Positions 40,127 to 48,756 of a stretch of 64,000 bases of DNA are shown piece after piece. Below the pieces are notes generated by a model. It was not told the origin of the DNA, did not search any database, and was given only the letters and a program-made list of their open reading frames with translations. The position numbers and the translations under genes were made by a program. Origin of the DNA: Streptomyces sp. NRRL F-5727 (GTDB taxonomy: Bacteria > Actinomycetota > Actinomycetes > Streptomycetales > Streptomycetaceae); the NCBI RefSeq assembly GCF_000719555.1, contig NZ_JOGX01000026.1, positions 24,279 through 88,278 of the forward strand. Direction: 5' to 3'. Positions within the stretch are counted from its first letter, which is position 1, and each line of letters starts with the position of its first letter.

Positions 40127-41693
40127 ATAGCTTCTTCTTGAAGTAGTCGTCCTTTACGACCAAACGGCTCTTCACGTCGTCAGGTATGAGGAGGTCGCAG
40201 TGCTCCTGGTGGACCACGAAAGTGATGCCAGCCCGGAGAAGGTCCTTCTCCATCTGATCCGTCCCCAGCGTGGCCCAGTGCTGGCGGTAGGTAACTCCCA
40301 TGGACTTGTACGTCCAGCGGTCCTTTGTGCTCTCTGGGTCGATCTTCTCCAGTTCGGCACCGAGCTTCTGGAGTGCTTCCTTTGCCTGCTCCTGGATGAA
40401 CCCTCCGACTGCGAATACGCCACCTGGGGCGAGCCCATCCATGTAGTGTTTAATCGATGCTTGAAGCTCCGCGACGCGGGCCTGGTTCTCCGCGCCCCGG
40501 GCATATTCGCGGTGGATGACCTCGAAGTCCCCCAGCTGGCCAAGAACCGTGTCAGCGAGGGCCCCGTACATCTCGTCCGGGTCGAAGACCGGGGCTCCAC
40601 ACGGCTCCCTGGTGTAGGACGAGCATCGCAGCTTCGGATACAGCTTGACCGTGCCGTCCGTCCGCTTCTTCGTCGATATGTGCTTGTACATGTTGGCGTC
40701 GCACGTGCCGCACTTGATCACACCGAGGAACAGCGACAACTTCTTCCCCTTGGAGGACTTGCGTCCGTGCTTGGCGTTCTGCTTCAGCCTGTCCTGGATA
40801 GCGTCGAACTCTTCGTCGGTGAAGATCGGAGGGGCGAGCCTGATCGGCTGGCCATCTGCTCCATAGACGATGCGTGAGATGTCCTTGCTCTTGGCCTTGG
40901 GTGGCCGAATTACCCGCACGCCCTTGAGCGCGGGGTTCGTCAAGATCGCTGTGAGATTTCTCGCGTACCACTTCCCGCCGTTGGGCGCGGGAACACCCGC
41001 TCGGTTCACGATCTGAGTGATCTTGTACATGGACCGCCCACGCATGAGCATGGCGTAGATCCACCGGAGCACCCGCTTGCGGAATGGGTGGACGACGAGC
41101 CTGCGCCCTTCGGCGCCGTCCTCTGTCGTGTAGCCGTATGTCGGCTTACCGATCACCCACCTGTCGGTGGTCCTGGCGTACTTCCACAGGGACTCCAGGC
41201 GCACGCCGGTATTCGCGGCCTCGATGCGCGCCATGCCGGCGATCATCGTGACCATCATTTCGCCGTACGCACTGTCGAGGTCGATCGGATCCTTGTCGGC
41301 CGCGAGCACCTTGTCGTACTCCCTGCACCACTCGATCATGAGGTGCAGGTCGGAGATGCGACGTACGAAGCGGTCGAGCTTCCAGAAGAGGATCTGATCG
41401 AACTCGGGCGCTCGGTTATTGATCCAGTCGCCGAGCTCGGGGCGCTTCCATGGTGGCACCTTCGTCGCCGAGACGTTGAGGTCCCTGGCCACTCCCACGA
41501 CGCGGCAGCCGCGGTTGATGGCGAAACGGCGAAGATCCAATTCCTGTCGAACCGGGGAGGTCGTCTCCTCGGTCAAAACGGACAGGCGAATGGAGAGCAG
41601 GGCCCTTGGGGCGTCTGGCGGGAGCAGGGATTCCCTCTGCTTCAGGTCCTCCAGTTCCCGCAGCTCAGCAGGGGACCACTCAACGTCATGCAC
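40125..41693 (-). CDS. Large serine recombinase (integrase)
   Basis: A 522-residue site-specific recombinase. The catalytic domain has LLSIRLSVLTEETTSPVRQ (residues 32-50), in which Ser38 is the likely nucleophile, followed by DQILFWKLDRFVRR. The recombinase domain continues to about 290, and the zinc ribbon has CGTCDANMYKHI and later LRCSSYTREPCG. A C-terminal coiled coil follows. The start is GTG at 41693. It would integrate and excise an element between attP and attB. Its base composition is less GC-rich than the neighbours, consistent with mobile origin. Confidence 0.9.
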   Translation of the reverse strand: MHDVEWSPAELRELEDLKQRESLLPPDAPRALLSIRLSVLTEETTSPVRQELDLRRFAINRGCRVVGVARDLNVSATKVPPWKRPELGDWINNRAPEFDQILFWKLDRFVRRISDLHLMIEWCREYDKVLAADKDPIDLDSAYGEMMVTMIAGMARIEAANTGVRLESLWKYARTTDRWVIGKPTYGYTTEDGAEGRRLVVHPFRKRVLRWIYAMLMRGRSMYKITQIVNRAGVPAPNGGKWYARNLTAILTNPALKGVRVIRPPKAKSKDISRIVYGADGQPIRLAPPIFTDEEFDAIQDRLKQNAKHGRKSSKGKKLSLFLGVIKCGTCDANMYKHISTKKRTDGTVKLYPKLRCSSYTREPCGAPVFDPDEMYGALADTVLGQLGDFEVIHREYARGAENQARVAELQASIKHYMDGLAPGGVFAVGGFIQEQAKEALQKLGAELEKIDPESTKDRWTYKSMGVTYRQHWATLGTDQMEKDLLRAGITFVVHQEHCDLLIPDDVKSRLVVKDDYFKKKL

Positions 41694-41816
41694 TGGCCAA
41701 TCCTAACCATCGGGGTCGCAATCGATGGTTCCGGGGCAGTTCCTCCTTCACTACCGTGATCCAGGCATTACGGTGCGTGCCTATTAGCCGAGATCCACAC
41801 GGGCTGACGGCTGGGA

Positions 41817-42245
41817 GTGTGCGTGCAGAACGTGTGGATCTGGACCAAGAACCACACGTCTGGACGCCAAGCGCGGCGTGTACAGAACGAAGGGTTGTTG
41901 CCCGACATCCACATGACCCCGGCCGAGGGCCTCCGGGCCCACCTCGACCTCCAGGGCGGCCGCCCCGGCGGCGTGCTGCTCCCGATCCACTGGGCCACCT
42001 TCAACCTGGCCCCGCACGCCTGGGCGGAACCGGGCGAGTGGACGAAGGACGCGGCCGAGGAGGCCGGCCAGGCGGTGGCGCTCCCGCGCCCCGGCGAGCC
42101 CTTCGAGCCGGCGGGGAAGCTGCCCGCGGATGCTTGGTGGCGCGGGGTGTCCCAGCCGATCACTCGTCCGTGGCGCCGGCCGAAGCAGGCGCAGACTCCT
42201 GCCGAGACGTCTGAGCGTGATCTCGACCTGGCGGGTGACCGGTGA
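41817..42245 (+). pseudogene. C-terminal part of an MBL-fold metallo-hydrolase
   Basis: From about 41908 the protein reads DIHMTPAEGLRAHLDLQGGR and then LLPIHWATFNLAPHAWAEP, the C-terminal part of an UlaG-like MBL-fold hydrolase with its last metal-ligand His. The N-terminal HxHxDH domain is missing, and codons before about 41900 do not resemble the family. The recombinase gene starts just upstream. I infer that the hydrolase gene was split by integration or recombination at about 41.75-41.90 kb. Confidence 0.7.
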
Positions 42246-42490
42246 CGTCGAGCGAGGACGAGCTGGGCAGGGTCGTGGCCCTGCTTGCTCGTCTCTCGGC
42301 CGAGGAGCGTGATCGGGTGTTGCGTCCTGCGGACGGTCCGTCCCGGGCGCAGCCTTCGGTGAATGCCCCACCGTTCGTACCTCTGCCGACCGGGGCGGGT
42401 GCGTCCTCAGTCGCTGTCCGAACGCGCGTCGGTGCCGACGAACGCCTCACACAACGAGGTGGCGTCACCGGCAGGCGACGCACTGGGTGA
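42242..42490 (+). CDS. Short hypothetical ORF after the hydrolase fragment
   Basis: The GTG at 42242 overlaps the preceding stop (GTGA). The first 30 residues (SSEDELGRVVALLARLSAEE) look like a real charged helix, but beyond about 42350 the reading overlaps a minus-strand fragment and has no protein character. Probably a truncated gene. Confidence 0.3.
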   Translation: MTSSEDELGRVVALLARLSAEERDRVLRPADGPSRAQPSVNAPPFVPLPTGAGASSVAVRTRVGADERLTQRGGVTGRRRTG

Positions 42491-42716
42491 GGTCTTCCGA
42501 CAGGAAGATCGTGAAGCGTCTCTGCGATCCGGTGACCGTCGCCATGTAGACCCGGGCTGCTCCTGCGGCTTGGAGCCCGGCGATGGCCTCGGCAAGTCCG
42601 GGCCGGGGTGTGACGCCCGTGTCGAGCATGACTTCGTGCCGCCAGGACCAGATGTCCCAGAGCTGTCGTGCAGCAGCCGTCTGGTTCGGGAAGACCTGAA
42701 AGTCCCCGCATGCCAC
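42465..42716 (-). pseudogene. C-terminal fragment of an unrecognised protein
   Basis: The minus strand reads NQTAAARQLWDIWSWRHEVM and ends with FTIFLSEDLTQCVACR and a stop. It has coding-like composition but no plausible start with a ribosome site, and a stop closes the frame at about 42770. I read it as a truncated gene at the junction between the mobile region and the biosynthetic cluster. The family is unknown to me. Confidence 0.4.
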
Positions 42717-42909
42717 CAGCTCGGCCAGGCCGCTCGAAGGAACGAGCCCCGGCCAGTGCCCTCAGATCGTCCTCGCCGCATTCCACCGCTTTCCGTGCCG
42801 CACCGGTATCCAACCGCGGATCGGCAGCTCTTGGAGACCCCGGCGACCCCGGCAGTCCACATGTGGCCGCATGCGACGACTGAGCACCCCGTGCGTACGG
42901 GGCCCGTGG

Positions 42910-43425
42910 TCAGTCCACGAGACCGAACGCCGCGGCCAGCAGTCCGCAGCGCCGTGTGGGTTTCAGGAGGACGTGACGCACCTTGGCGAAGAGGGTGACC
43001 TGGTCGTCGTGGGTGGAGTGGCCCGCGATCGCGCAGTCGGCCACCGCGAGGGCGTCGCCGCTCAGATGGGGTCCGGTGGCCCCGCGCGGCACGGTCCAGT
43101 CGACCCGGTCGAAGGCGTCGGACTCCTCGTCGGCGAACAGCCCGGCGGTCGTGCGGGCGCCCCGGGGGAGCAGATTGAGGGCGAACTCGCCCAGGGCGAG
43201 GGCTGCTTGGGCGGTCGGGCCGTCCCGGTGCAGACTCACCAGGACGGTGGGGGGATCCTGGGCGACGGTCGCGAGGAAGGTGCACGTCGCGCCCCAGGGG
43301 CGGGCGTCGGTGTCGAAGGCGGTGACGAGGGTCAGGCTCGGACGCATGCGCGCCGTCAGGTACTTCATGCCTTCGGCGCCGACCGGGCGCATCCGGTGCC
43401 CCGCGCGTCCGCGCGCTGCTCTCAT
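42910..43425 (-). CDS. Flavin reductase (HpaC/ActVB-like split-barrel)
   Basis: A 171-residue FMN-binding split-barrel protein. ATG at 43425 has GGAG about 9 nt upstream; ATGs at 43389 and 43368 are alternatives. Typical features are LTLVTAFDTDARPWGATCTF (flavin loop), DPPTVLVSLHRDGPTAQAAL and FALNLLPRGA. Such enzymes supply reduced flavin to two-component monooxygenases. The only flavin monooxygenase seen in the window is in the other cluster (15227-16381), so its partner here is unclear; the damaged nitronate monooxygenase would not need one. Confidence 0.8.
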   Translation of the reverse strand: MRAARGRAGHRMRPVGAEGMKYLTARMRPSLTLVTAFDTDARPWGATCTFLATVAQDPPTVLVSLHRDGPTAQAALALGEFALNLLPRGARTTAGLFADEESDAFDRVDWTVPRGATGPHLSGDALAVADCAIAGHSTHDDQVTLFAKVRHVLLKPTRRCGLLAAAFGLVD

Positions 43426-43925
43426 CACGCGAAACTCCGCGCGCTGCTTGTCTGGTGGCCGGGGGGCAGCGCCGGACAAGGGGCCGCCATCCGGTCGCCC
43501 GATCCTCGGCGACGAATGAACCGACTCCGGAAACTCGCGTCGTTCATGGCACCCTCCTGGGCTGTGCGGCGGTGGCTGTCTCTTGAGCCGCGGTGTTCGG
43601 TCCGGGCCAGGCGGTCGGGTCACGCCGACGAGCGAGGAGCCGCGCCGCCGCGCGGGCGACACCGCCGGTTCCGCCGCGGCGCGGGCCGTCGGCCCCGGGC
43701 GATGCCGTACAGAGAACGTCGGGCGGCGCGGCCTCTGTGGAGGTGAAGTGCGGCCCCTTCGGCCGGGTGGGGTGAAGGGAACCCCACCCGGAGGACCGTG
43801 AGCCGCGCTTCGACGCCGGCCTCTGCCTGAATCCCGGGAACGCTGTCGACATTACCAGCGGGATTGTCGCCAGTACACATTGTCACCACATGTGTACGTG
43901 TGCGCTTTTCACCTGGCACCGGCGG
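43426..43925. other. 500-bp spacer with hairpin and inverted repeat
   Basis: No intact gene is seen between the exporter and the flavin reductase. A hairpin CCGGGTGGGGT/ACCCCACCCGG at 43763-43791 (11-bp stem, 7-nt loop) may terminate the exporter transcript. The inverted repeat GTACACAT-9 nt-ATGTGTAC is at 43873-43897. Confidence 0.5.
43873..43897. promoter_or_regulatory. Inverted repeat GTACACAT-N9-ATGTGTAC
   Basis: Two 8-bp half-sites in perfect inverted orientation with a 9-bp spacer lie just downstream of the exporter stop and upstream of the flavin reductase. The AT-rich, symmetric form suits a dimeric regulator such as a TetR or GntR protein. A TetR gene is present at 63055-63732, but the link is speculative. 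Confidence 0.4.
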
Positions 43926-45371
43926 TCAGTGGTGCCCGGCGGCCTCGGTGTCGCGGCTGGTGCGGGGAAGGACCGCGAGGGCGATCAGAACGCCGACCGC
44001 CACGATCACGGCACCGATCAGCATGCCGAGCGCGTAGCCGTCGGTGAGGGCCTCCATGGTGCCGGAGTCCCCGGTGCGCGCGTTGGCGACGGTGCCCAGG
44101 GCGGCCAGGCCGAGCGCGGCGCCGATCTGGCGCGAGCTGTTCAGCAGGGCCGAGGCCGAGCCCGCCTCGTGCTCCTCGACGCCGCTGGTGCCGAGGGAGG
44201 CCATCGGGGCGAGGCACAGGCCGATGCCGATGCTGGCGATGAGCGACGGCCCGAGGACGTCGACGGCGAACGAACCGTCGGCGGTGAAGAGGCTGAAGAA
44301 GGCGAACCCGACGCCGGTCAGCAGACCGCCGATGGCCAGCACCATGCGGGGAGCGAGGGTGCCGCCCAGCTTGATGGCGAGCACCGAGCCGAGAACGACG
44401 CCGAACGCGAACGGCAGGAACTCGACGCCGCTCTTGGCGGGGCTGCTCCCCAGCACGCGCTGGAGGTAGAGGGAGATGAAGAAGAAGGCCGACGCCATGG
44501 CGCCGCCGAGCAGGAGGACGAAGAGGTTGGCTCCGGCGACCGAGCGGTTGCGGAACAGGCTCAGCCGGATGAGCGGGTCGCGGGAGGTGGACTTCTCCAC
44601 GAAGAGGAAGACGACCAGCAGGACGACGGCCGCCGCCAGCGTGAGCAGCGTCGTCGACGAGGTCCACGGGTACCGGTCGGTACGGACGACGCCGAACACG
44701 AGCAGGGTCATGCCCGCCGTGGCGAGGATGGCGCCCAGCACGTCCGGGCGGCCGCGCTGGGTCCTCGGACCGTCGGCGACGATGCCGCGCCAGGCCAGGG
44801 TCACCGCGACGATCACCATCGGCACGTTGACGAACATGACCCATTCCCAGCCGGCGTACTCGGTGAGCAGGCCGCCGATGAGGACGCCGAAGGCCGCGCC
44901 CGCGGCGTTCACCGCGCTCCACACGCCGAACGCCTTGACGCGTTCCCGCCCCGACGGGAAGGTCGCCGTCAGCAGCGCCAGCGCGGCCGGGGCGAGCGCG
45001 GCGGCGCCGATGCCCTGTCCGGCGCGGGCGGCCACCAGGTGCCCCGGTTCGGTCGAGAAGCCGCCGAGGAGGGAGGCGATGCCGAAGACGGTGAGGCCGA
45101 TCAGGACCATGCGCTTGCGGCCGAACAGGTCGGCGATCTTGCCGCCCAGCAGGAGGAGTCCGCCGAAGGTGAGGGCGTAGGCGTGGATCACCCAGGTCAG
45201 GCCCACTTCGCTGAAGCCCAGGTCGGTGCGGATCTGCGGCAGTCCGACGTTCACGACCGACAGGTCGAGGGACACCATGAACTGCACGACGGCGACGGCG
45301 GCGAGGGTCAGCCCGGGCCGGGCGCCCGCCTCGGGGGCCGGCGTCTCCCTTAACGAATCAGTGTGGGTCAC
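43926..45371 (-). CDS. 14-TM MFS (DHA2) drug exporter
   Basis: A 481-residue exporter starting at GTG 45371. Motif A is GGKIADLFGRKRMVL (near residue 77), motif C-like sequence is AAFGVLIGGLLTEYAGWEWV near 158, and VVQFMVSLDLSVVNVGLPQI marks TM1. About 14 helices are present. Codon 7 is TTA (45353-45351), so its expression may depend on the bldA tRNA, as for the cluster regulator. It probably exports the cluster product. Confidence 0.9.
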   Translation of the reverse strand: MTHTDSLRETPAPEAGARPGLTLAAVAVVQFMVSLDLSVVNVGLPQIRTDLGFSEVGLTWVIHAYALTFGGLLLLGGKIADLFGRKRMVLIGLTVFGIASLLGGFSTEPGHLVAARAGQGIGAAALAPAALALLTATFPSGRERVKAFGVWSAVNAAGAAFGVLIGGLLTEYAGWEWVMFVNVPMVIVAVTLAWRGIVADGPRTQRGRPDVLGAILATAGMTLLVFGVVRTDRYPWTSSTTLLTLAAAVVLLVVFLFVEKSTSRDPLIRLSLFRNRSVAGANLFVLLLGGAMASAFFFISLYLQRVLGSSPAKSGVEFLPFAFGVVLGSVLAIKLGGTLAPRMVLAIGGLLTGVGFAFFSLFTADGSFAVDVLGPSLIASIGIGLCLAPMASLGTSGVEEHEAGSASALLNSSRQIGAALGLAALGTVANARTGDSGTMEALTDGYALGMLIGAVIVAVGVLIALAVLPRTSRDTEAAGHH

Positions 45372-45843
45372 AGCGCCTCAACCTCCGGTCGTCGCATGGC
45401 GTGGGGAGTTTTCGAGCATGTTACAAAAATGGCGGCGCGGCTGTGCGGTGTCAAACGGAACACGTCCGAAAACTGCCCCGCGGCACCACCGCCGGAGCCG
45501 GCGCGTGCGGACCTCAGGCGAGCCGCGCGCGGGCCACCCAGTGGTGGTCGCGGGGCGGGCAGAGTCGTGCGGGCGGCGCCGGCACCCAGGAGCAGGCGCC
45601 CTCGGCGAGCCCGCCCAGCGTGTACGCCTCCGCCCGCCAGCCCTGCCCGCCCAGCAGACCGCCCAGGTCGTCCAGGATCGAGCCGTGCCACCTCCGCGTT
45701 GAACTCCTCGGAGGCGACGTCCGACTGTCTTCGGGAAGGCATGCGAACCAACTCCAGGTGGGTGTCCCCCCGGTCACGCGGTGCCGGAGCAGGGCGTGCC
45801 GGGGCCGCGGCCCCCGGCACCCCCGCCGGCTCCGTTGCGATGA
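45372..45843. other. Spacer containing a frameshifted small ORF
   Basis: The interval between the exporter and the alpha-oxoamine synthase contains only the small interrupted ORF listed next. The exporter promoter should lie at about 45375-45460, where the sequence is less GC-rich (TTACAAAAAT at 45420). Confidence 0.4.
45514..45777 (-). pseudogene. Small ORF with a likely frameshift
   Basis: The C-terminal 55 codons (SILDDLGGLLGGQGWRAEAY then TLGGLAEG, ending VARARLA) look like a real protein. The matching upstream helix (RRQSDVASEEFNAEVA, from an ATG at 45739) is in another frame, shifted near 45685. Together they would make a protein of about 78 residues. One indel separates them. No family is recognised. 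Confidence 0.4.
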
Positions 45844-47088
45844 TCAGGGGCGTCGGCCCTCGGCCCGCTCGGTGGCCGTGCGCACGGCCGCGATGATGAC
45901 GTCACAGGCGAGGTCGACGTCCTCCGGACTGTGGGCGGCCGTGACGTTCAGACGCAGCCGGGACGTTCCGGGGGCCACCGCCGGCGGAATCGCCGAGAGC
46001 ACGAAGAGGCCCCGCTCCTGGCAGAGCCGCGCGCCTTCCAGGGCGATGAAGTCGTCCCCGACGATCAGCGGGGTGATCGGCCCCAGCACGTCCGCGACGT
46101 TGAGCCCCGCGGCCTGCAGACGTGTCCTGAGGTGCTTGGTGTTCCGCTCCAGCAGGGAGCGGCGGTGGGCCCCCTCCTGCTGGATCACGCGCAGTGCGGC
46201 GAGGCTGGCGGCCGCTCCCATCGGGGACGCGGCGCCGCTGAACATGTACCCGCGCATGGTGAACCGGAGGGCCGAGATGAGCTCCCCCGAACCGGCGAGG
46301 AAACCACCGGAGGACGGGATGGTCTTGCTCAGCGTGCCCATGACCAGATCGACGCTGCCCGGCATGCCGAAGTGGTCCTCGACGCCGCCCCCGTCGGCCC
46401 CGATGACGCCCAGGCTGTGGGCCTCGTCGACGACGAGCATGGCGTCGTGGCGCCGGCACAGCTCGTGCGCGCCGGGAAGGTCGAAGACGTCCCCGTCCAT
46501 GCTGAAGACGCCGTCGGCCACGACTATCTTGGTGGCGTCCGCGGGCGCCTGGGCCAGCAGCTCCGCCAGGTGGGCCATGTGGTTGTGGCGGTAGACGCGG
46601 ACGGTCGCACCGAGGGTCTTGGCCGCCATGCATCCGTCGACGATGCTGGCGTGGTTGAGCTCGTCGGAGTACACCCAGGTGCCGGGTCCGGTGATGGCGG
46701 ACAGCACGGAGTAGTTCGTCACGAAGCCCGAGCTGAGCACCATGGCGTCGCCTCTGCCCACCCACGCGGCGAGTTCCTGCTCCAGCTGCCGGTGCAGGTC
46801 GAGACTGCCGCCCAGGACCCGCGAGCCGAAGCAGCCCGTCCCGAACAAGTCCGCCGCCTCCTTCGCCGCCTCGTTGATCCGCTCGTCGCCGAGCAGACCC
46901 AGGTAGTCGTAGGTGGTCAGCACCATCCTGGAATGGCCGTCGTCGAAGGTGGCGCGCACACCGTCGTACTTGGCGATGCTCCCCTCGTACAGGTGGCGCA
47001 GGTCGCCCAACCGGGGCTGCCGTGCCTGCACGTGGCTGAGCACCCGCGCCGCGCTGGACGCCCGGTCCTGCCCGATCTGGTTCGTCAT
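45844..47088 (-). CDS. Alpha-oxoamine synthase (AONS/KBL-type PLP enzyme)
   Basis: A 414-residue PLP enzyme; ATG at 47088 follows GGAGGA. The fold-type I signature is clear: GTGCFGSRVLGGSLDLHRQL near residue 69, VVDEAHSLGVIG near 205, and GTLSKTIPSSGG near 240 with the PLP Lys. Family members decarboxylate an amino acid and join it to an acyl thioester, giving an alpha-aminoketone. With a fatty-acyl-AMP ligase and an ACP in the same gene set, an acyl-ACP plus amino acid condensation is likely. The amino acid cannot be read from sequence. Confidence 0.9.
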   Translation of the reverse strand: MTNQIGQDRASSAARVLSHVQARQPRLGDLRHLYEGSIAKYDGVRATFDDGHSRMVLTTYDYLGLLGDERINEAAKEAADLFGTGCFGSRVLGGSLDLHRQLEQELAAWVGRGDAMVLSSGFVTNYSVLSAITGPGTWVYSDELNHASIVDGCMAAKTLGATVRVYRHNHMAHLAELLAQAPADATKIVVADGVFSMDGDVFDLPGAHELCRRHDAMLVVDEAHSLGVIGADGGGVEDHFGMPGSVDLVMGTLSKTIPSSGGFLAGSGELISALRFTMRGYMFSGAASPMGAAASLAALRVIQQEGAHRRSLLERNTKHLRTRLQAAGLNVADVLGPITPLIVGDDFIALEGARLCQERGLFVLSAIPPAVAPGTSRLRLNVTAAHSPEDVDLACDVIIAAVRTATERAEGRRP

Positions 47089-47174
47089 GAGTTCCTCCGG
47101 TTCGACGACTTCCGCCGTCAGTGAGTCTTCTGGATCCTGCGTGTGCGCATGGGGGACGGACGTGTCCGCGCGGT

Positions 47175-47646
47175 TCACCGCCGTATCGCCACGGCGAACG
47201 ACGGATCCGCCTCGGAGCGAACCCATACCGACACCGGCTCGCCGCGGAACGAGCCGACCAACCGGGTCGCCGGACCGGCGGAGCCCGATCCGCCAGAACG
47301 TGAGTCGCCGAGTCTTCCCATGCTGCTCAGGGCCTTGAAGGCCGCTTCCTTCGCGGTGAACAGATCCCGCGCCGTGTACCCGCCGGCCGAGCCCGAGCAG
47401 CGTGCGCCGCTCGGGCTCGGCCAGGACGAACGCCGCCACGCGCGCACTGACGGCCGCGCTCTCGATGTCGACGCCGACGGCCTCGGCCCCGGGGACCATC
47501 ACCGCGACCGCCCGACGCTCGGAGTGGGAGACGGACCCGGCGAAGCCGCGGGGGAAACGCGGCCGCCCGGCGCCCCGCGGCGGACTGCTCCACCGGTCCG
47601 TAGGGGGGAGCCACCGAGCGGACCGACGCCCGCCGGCGGCTCCCAC
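47175..47646 (-). pseudogene. 4'-phosphopantetheinyl transferase, frameshifted
   Basis: The first frame has GSVSHSERRAVAVMVPGAEA and GVDIE, the Sfp/EntD magnesium motif. The second frame has DLFTAKEAAFKALSSMGRLG, the conserved KEA-FK motif, then runs to FAVAIRR and a stop at 47175. A single extra base near 47378-47385 (in CTCGGCCGGCGGGTA) separates the frames. The N-terminal region is also shorter than usual. It would have activated the ACP or PCP of the cluster. A sequencing error is an alternative explanation. Confidence 0.75.
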
Positions 47647-47675
47647 ACGACGGCCACCGGACGTCCCCGTGCCCT

Positions 47676-47897
47676 TCAGCTCCGCAGCGCCAGGACATGC
47701 CGCGTCAGCGAGTCGACGGAGCGCAGCGCCTCCGGCTCGACGTGGTCGTCCCGCAGGCTCACCCGGCCGGTGGAGGGCAGTCCCGCCTCGCGCAGCGAGG
47801 CCGAGTCCGGGACGCCGTCGGCGAACCGCTTGCCGCCGATCAGACCGACCAGCAGACCGCGGACGCGCTGCCGTATCTCGGCCTCGACGTCAGACAC
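47676..47897 (-). CDS. Acyl carrier protein with a shortened core
   Basis: A 73-residue protein with an ACP-type N-terminal helix (VEAEIRQRVRGLLVGLIGGK) and the segment SLREAGLPSTGRVSL, in which the Ser after Pro is the expected phosphopantetheine site. After this the sequence jumps to RDDHVEPEALRSVDSLTRHV, which resembles the end of an ACP, so about 12 residues of helix II and its following loop appear to be missing. It may be non-functional. It overlaps the hydrolase stop region by 8 nt. Confidence 0.6.
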   Translation of the reverse strand: MSDVEAEIRQRVRGLLVGLIGGKRFADGVPDSASLREAGLPSTGRVSLRDDHVEPEALRSVDSLTRHVLALRS

Positions 47898-48756
47898 GCG
47901 ATTCCACTTCCTCGACGAACTTGGCGACGAGCGTCTCGAAGCCCTCGGGGTCGTCCAGGAAAGGCACGTGGCCGGCGTTCGGAACGATCTCGCAGCGCCC
48001 GTCGGGGAAGAGCGCGGCGACGTCGTGGCCGCGCCGCGGGCTCAGCAGCATGTCGTCGTCCCCGATGACGAGCAGGGTGGGCGCGGCCACCCCGGCCAGC
48101 AGCGTGGAACTGGGGTCGCCCGTCTGGACGAGGGTCATGCCGTTGGCGAGCTCCTCGGGGGTGGACATCGCCATGAAGCTCTCCCGCAGCGCGAGGAAGC
48201 CCGGCGTACCGCCCTCCTCGTTCATCTCCCCGCTGATCACCTGGGCGTAGATCTGGGTGTACAGCGCGGCCATGCCGTGGCTCTGCAACAGCAGCAGCCA
48301 CGAGCGGTTGAACTGCCGGTGGCGCCGCATGCCCTTGAGACCGAAGACCGGACCGGCCAGCACCAGGCCCTTGACCCGGTCCGGGTGCGCGAGCGCCACG
48401 TCCCTGGCGATCTGGCAGGACGAGGAGGTGGCGAGCAGGTACGTCGCGTCGATCTCCAGCGCGTCGAGCAGACCGACCAGGTCCGCCGCGTGCTCCTCCC
48501 AGGTCGGCTCCTTGTCGAGCCGGACGGACGCGCCGTGGTTGGCCAGGTCGTAGCTCACCACGCGGTGGTTCCGCACCAGCGACCCGGTGTGGGCCCGCCA
48601 GAACGGAGCGGTGAGGAAGAAGTTGTTGAGCGTGGTGATGACCGGGCCCTCACCGCTGGACTCGTAGTAGAGCTCGACACCCTCCCGGGTGCGGATGCGC
48701 GGGGTGTCCTCGCGGTACGACAGGTCGTACGGCGACGGGGATTCACTGTCCGACAC
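47890..48756 (-). CDS. Alpha/beta-hydrolase
   Basis: A 288-residue alpha/beta-hydrolase-fold protein. The nucleophile elbow reads LLATSSSCQIARDVAL (near residue 108), an unusual version without the GxSxG glycines. The acid is in VIGDDDMLLSP near 228 and the His is in PNAGHVPFLDDP near 260. It sits between the damaged nitronate monooxygenase and the ACP and is intact. It may release or edit an acyl-ACP intermediate. Confidence 0.82.
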   Translation of the reverse strand: MSDSESPSPYDLSYREDTPRIRTREGVELYYESSGEGPVITTLNNFFLTAPFWRAHTGSLVRNHRVVSYDLANHGASVRLDKEPTWEEHAADLVGLLDALEIDATYLLATSSSCQIARDVALAHPDRVKGLVLAGPVFGLKGMRRHRQFNRSWLLLLQSHGMAALYTQIYAQVISGEMNEEGGTPGFLALRESFMAMSTPEELANGMTLVQTGDPSSTLLAGVAAPTLLVIGDDDMLLSPRRGHDVAALFPDGRCEIVPNAGHVPFLDDPEGFETLVAKFVEEVESRV

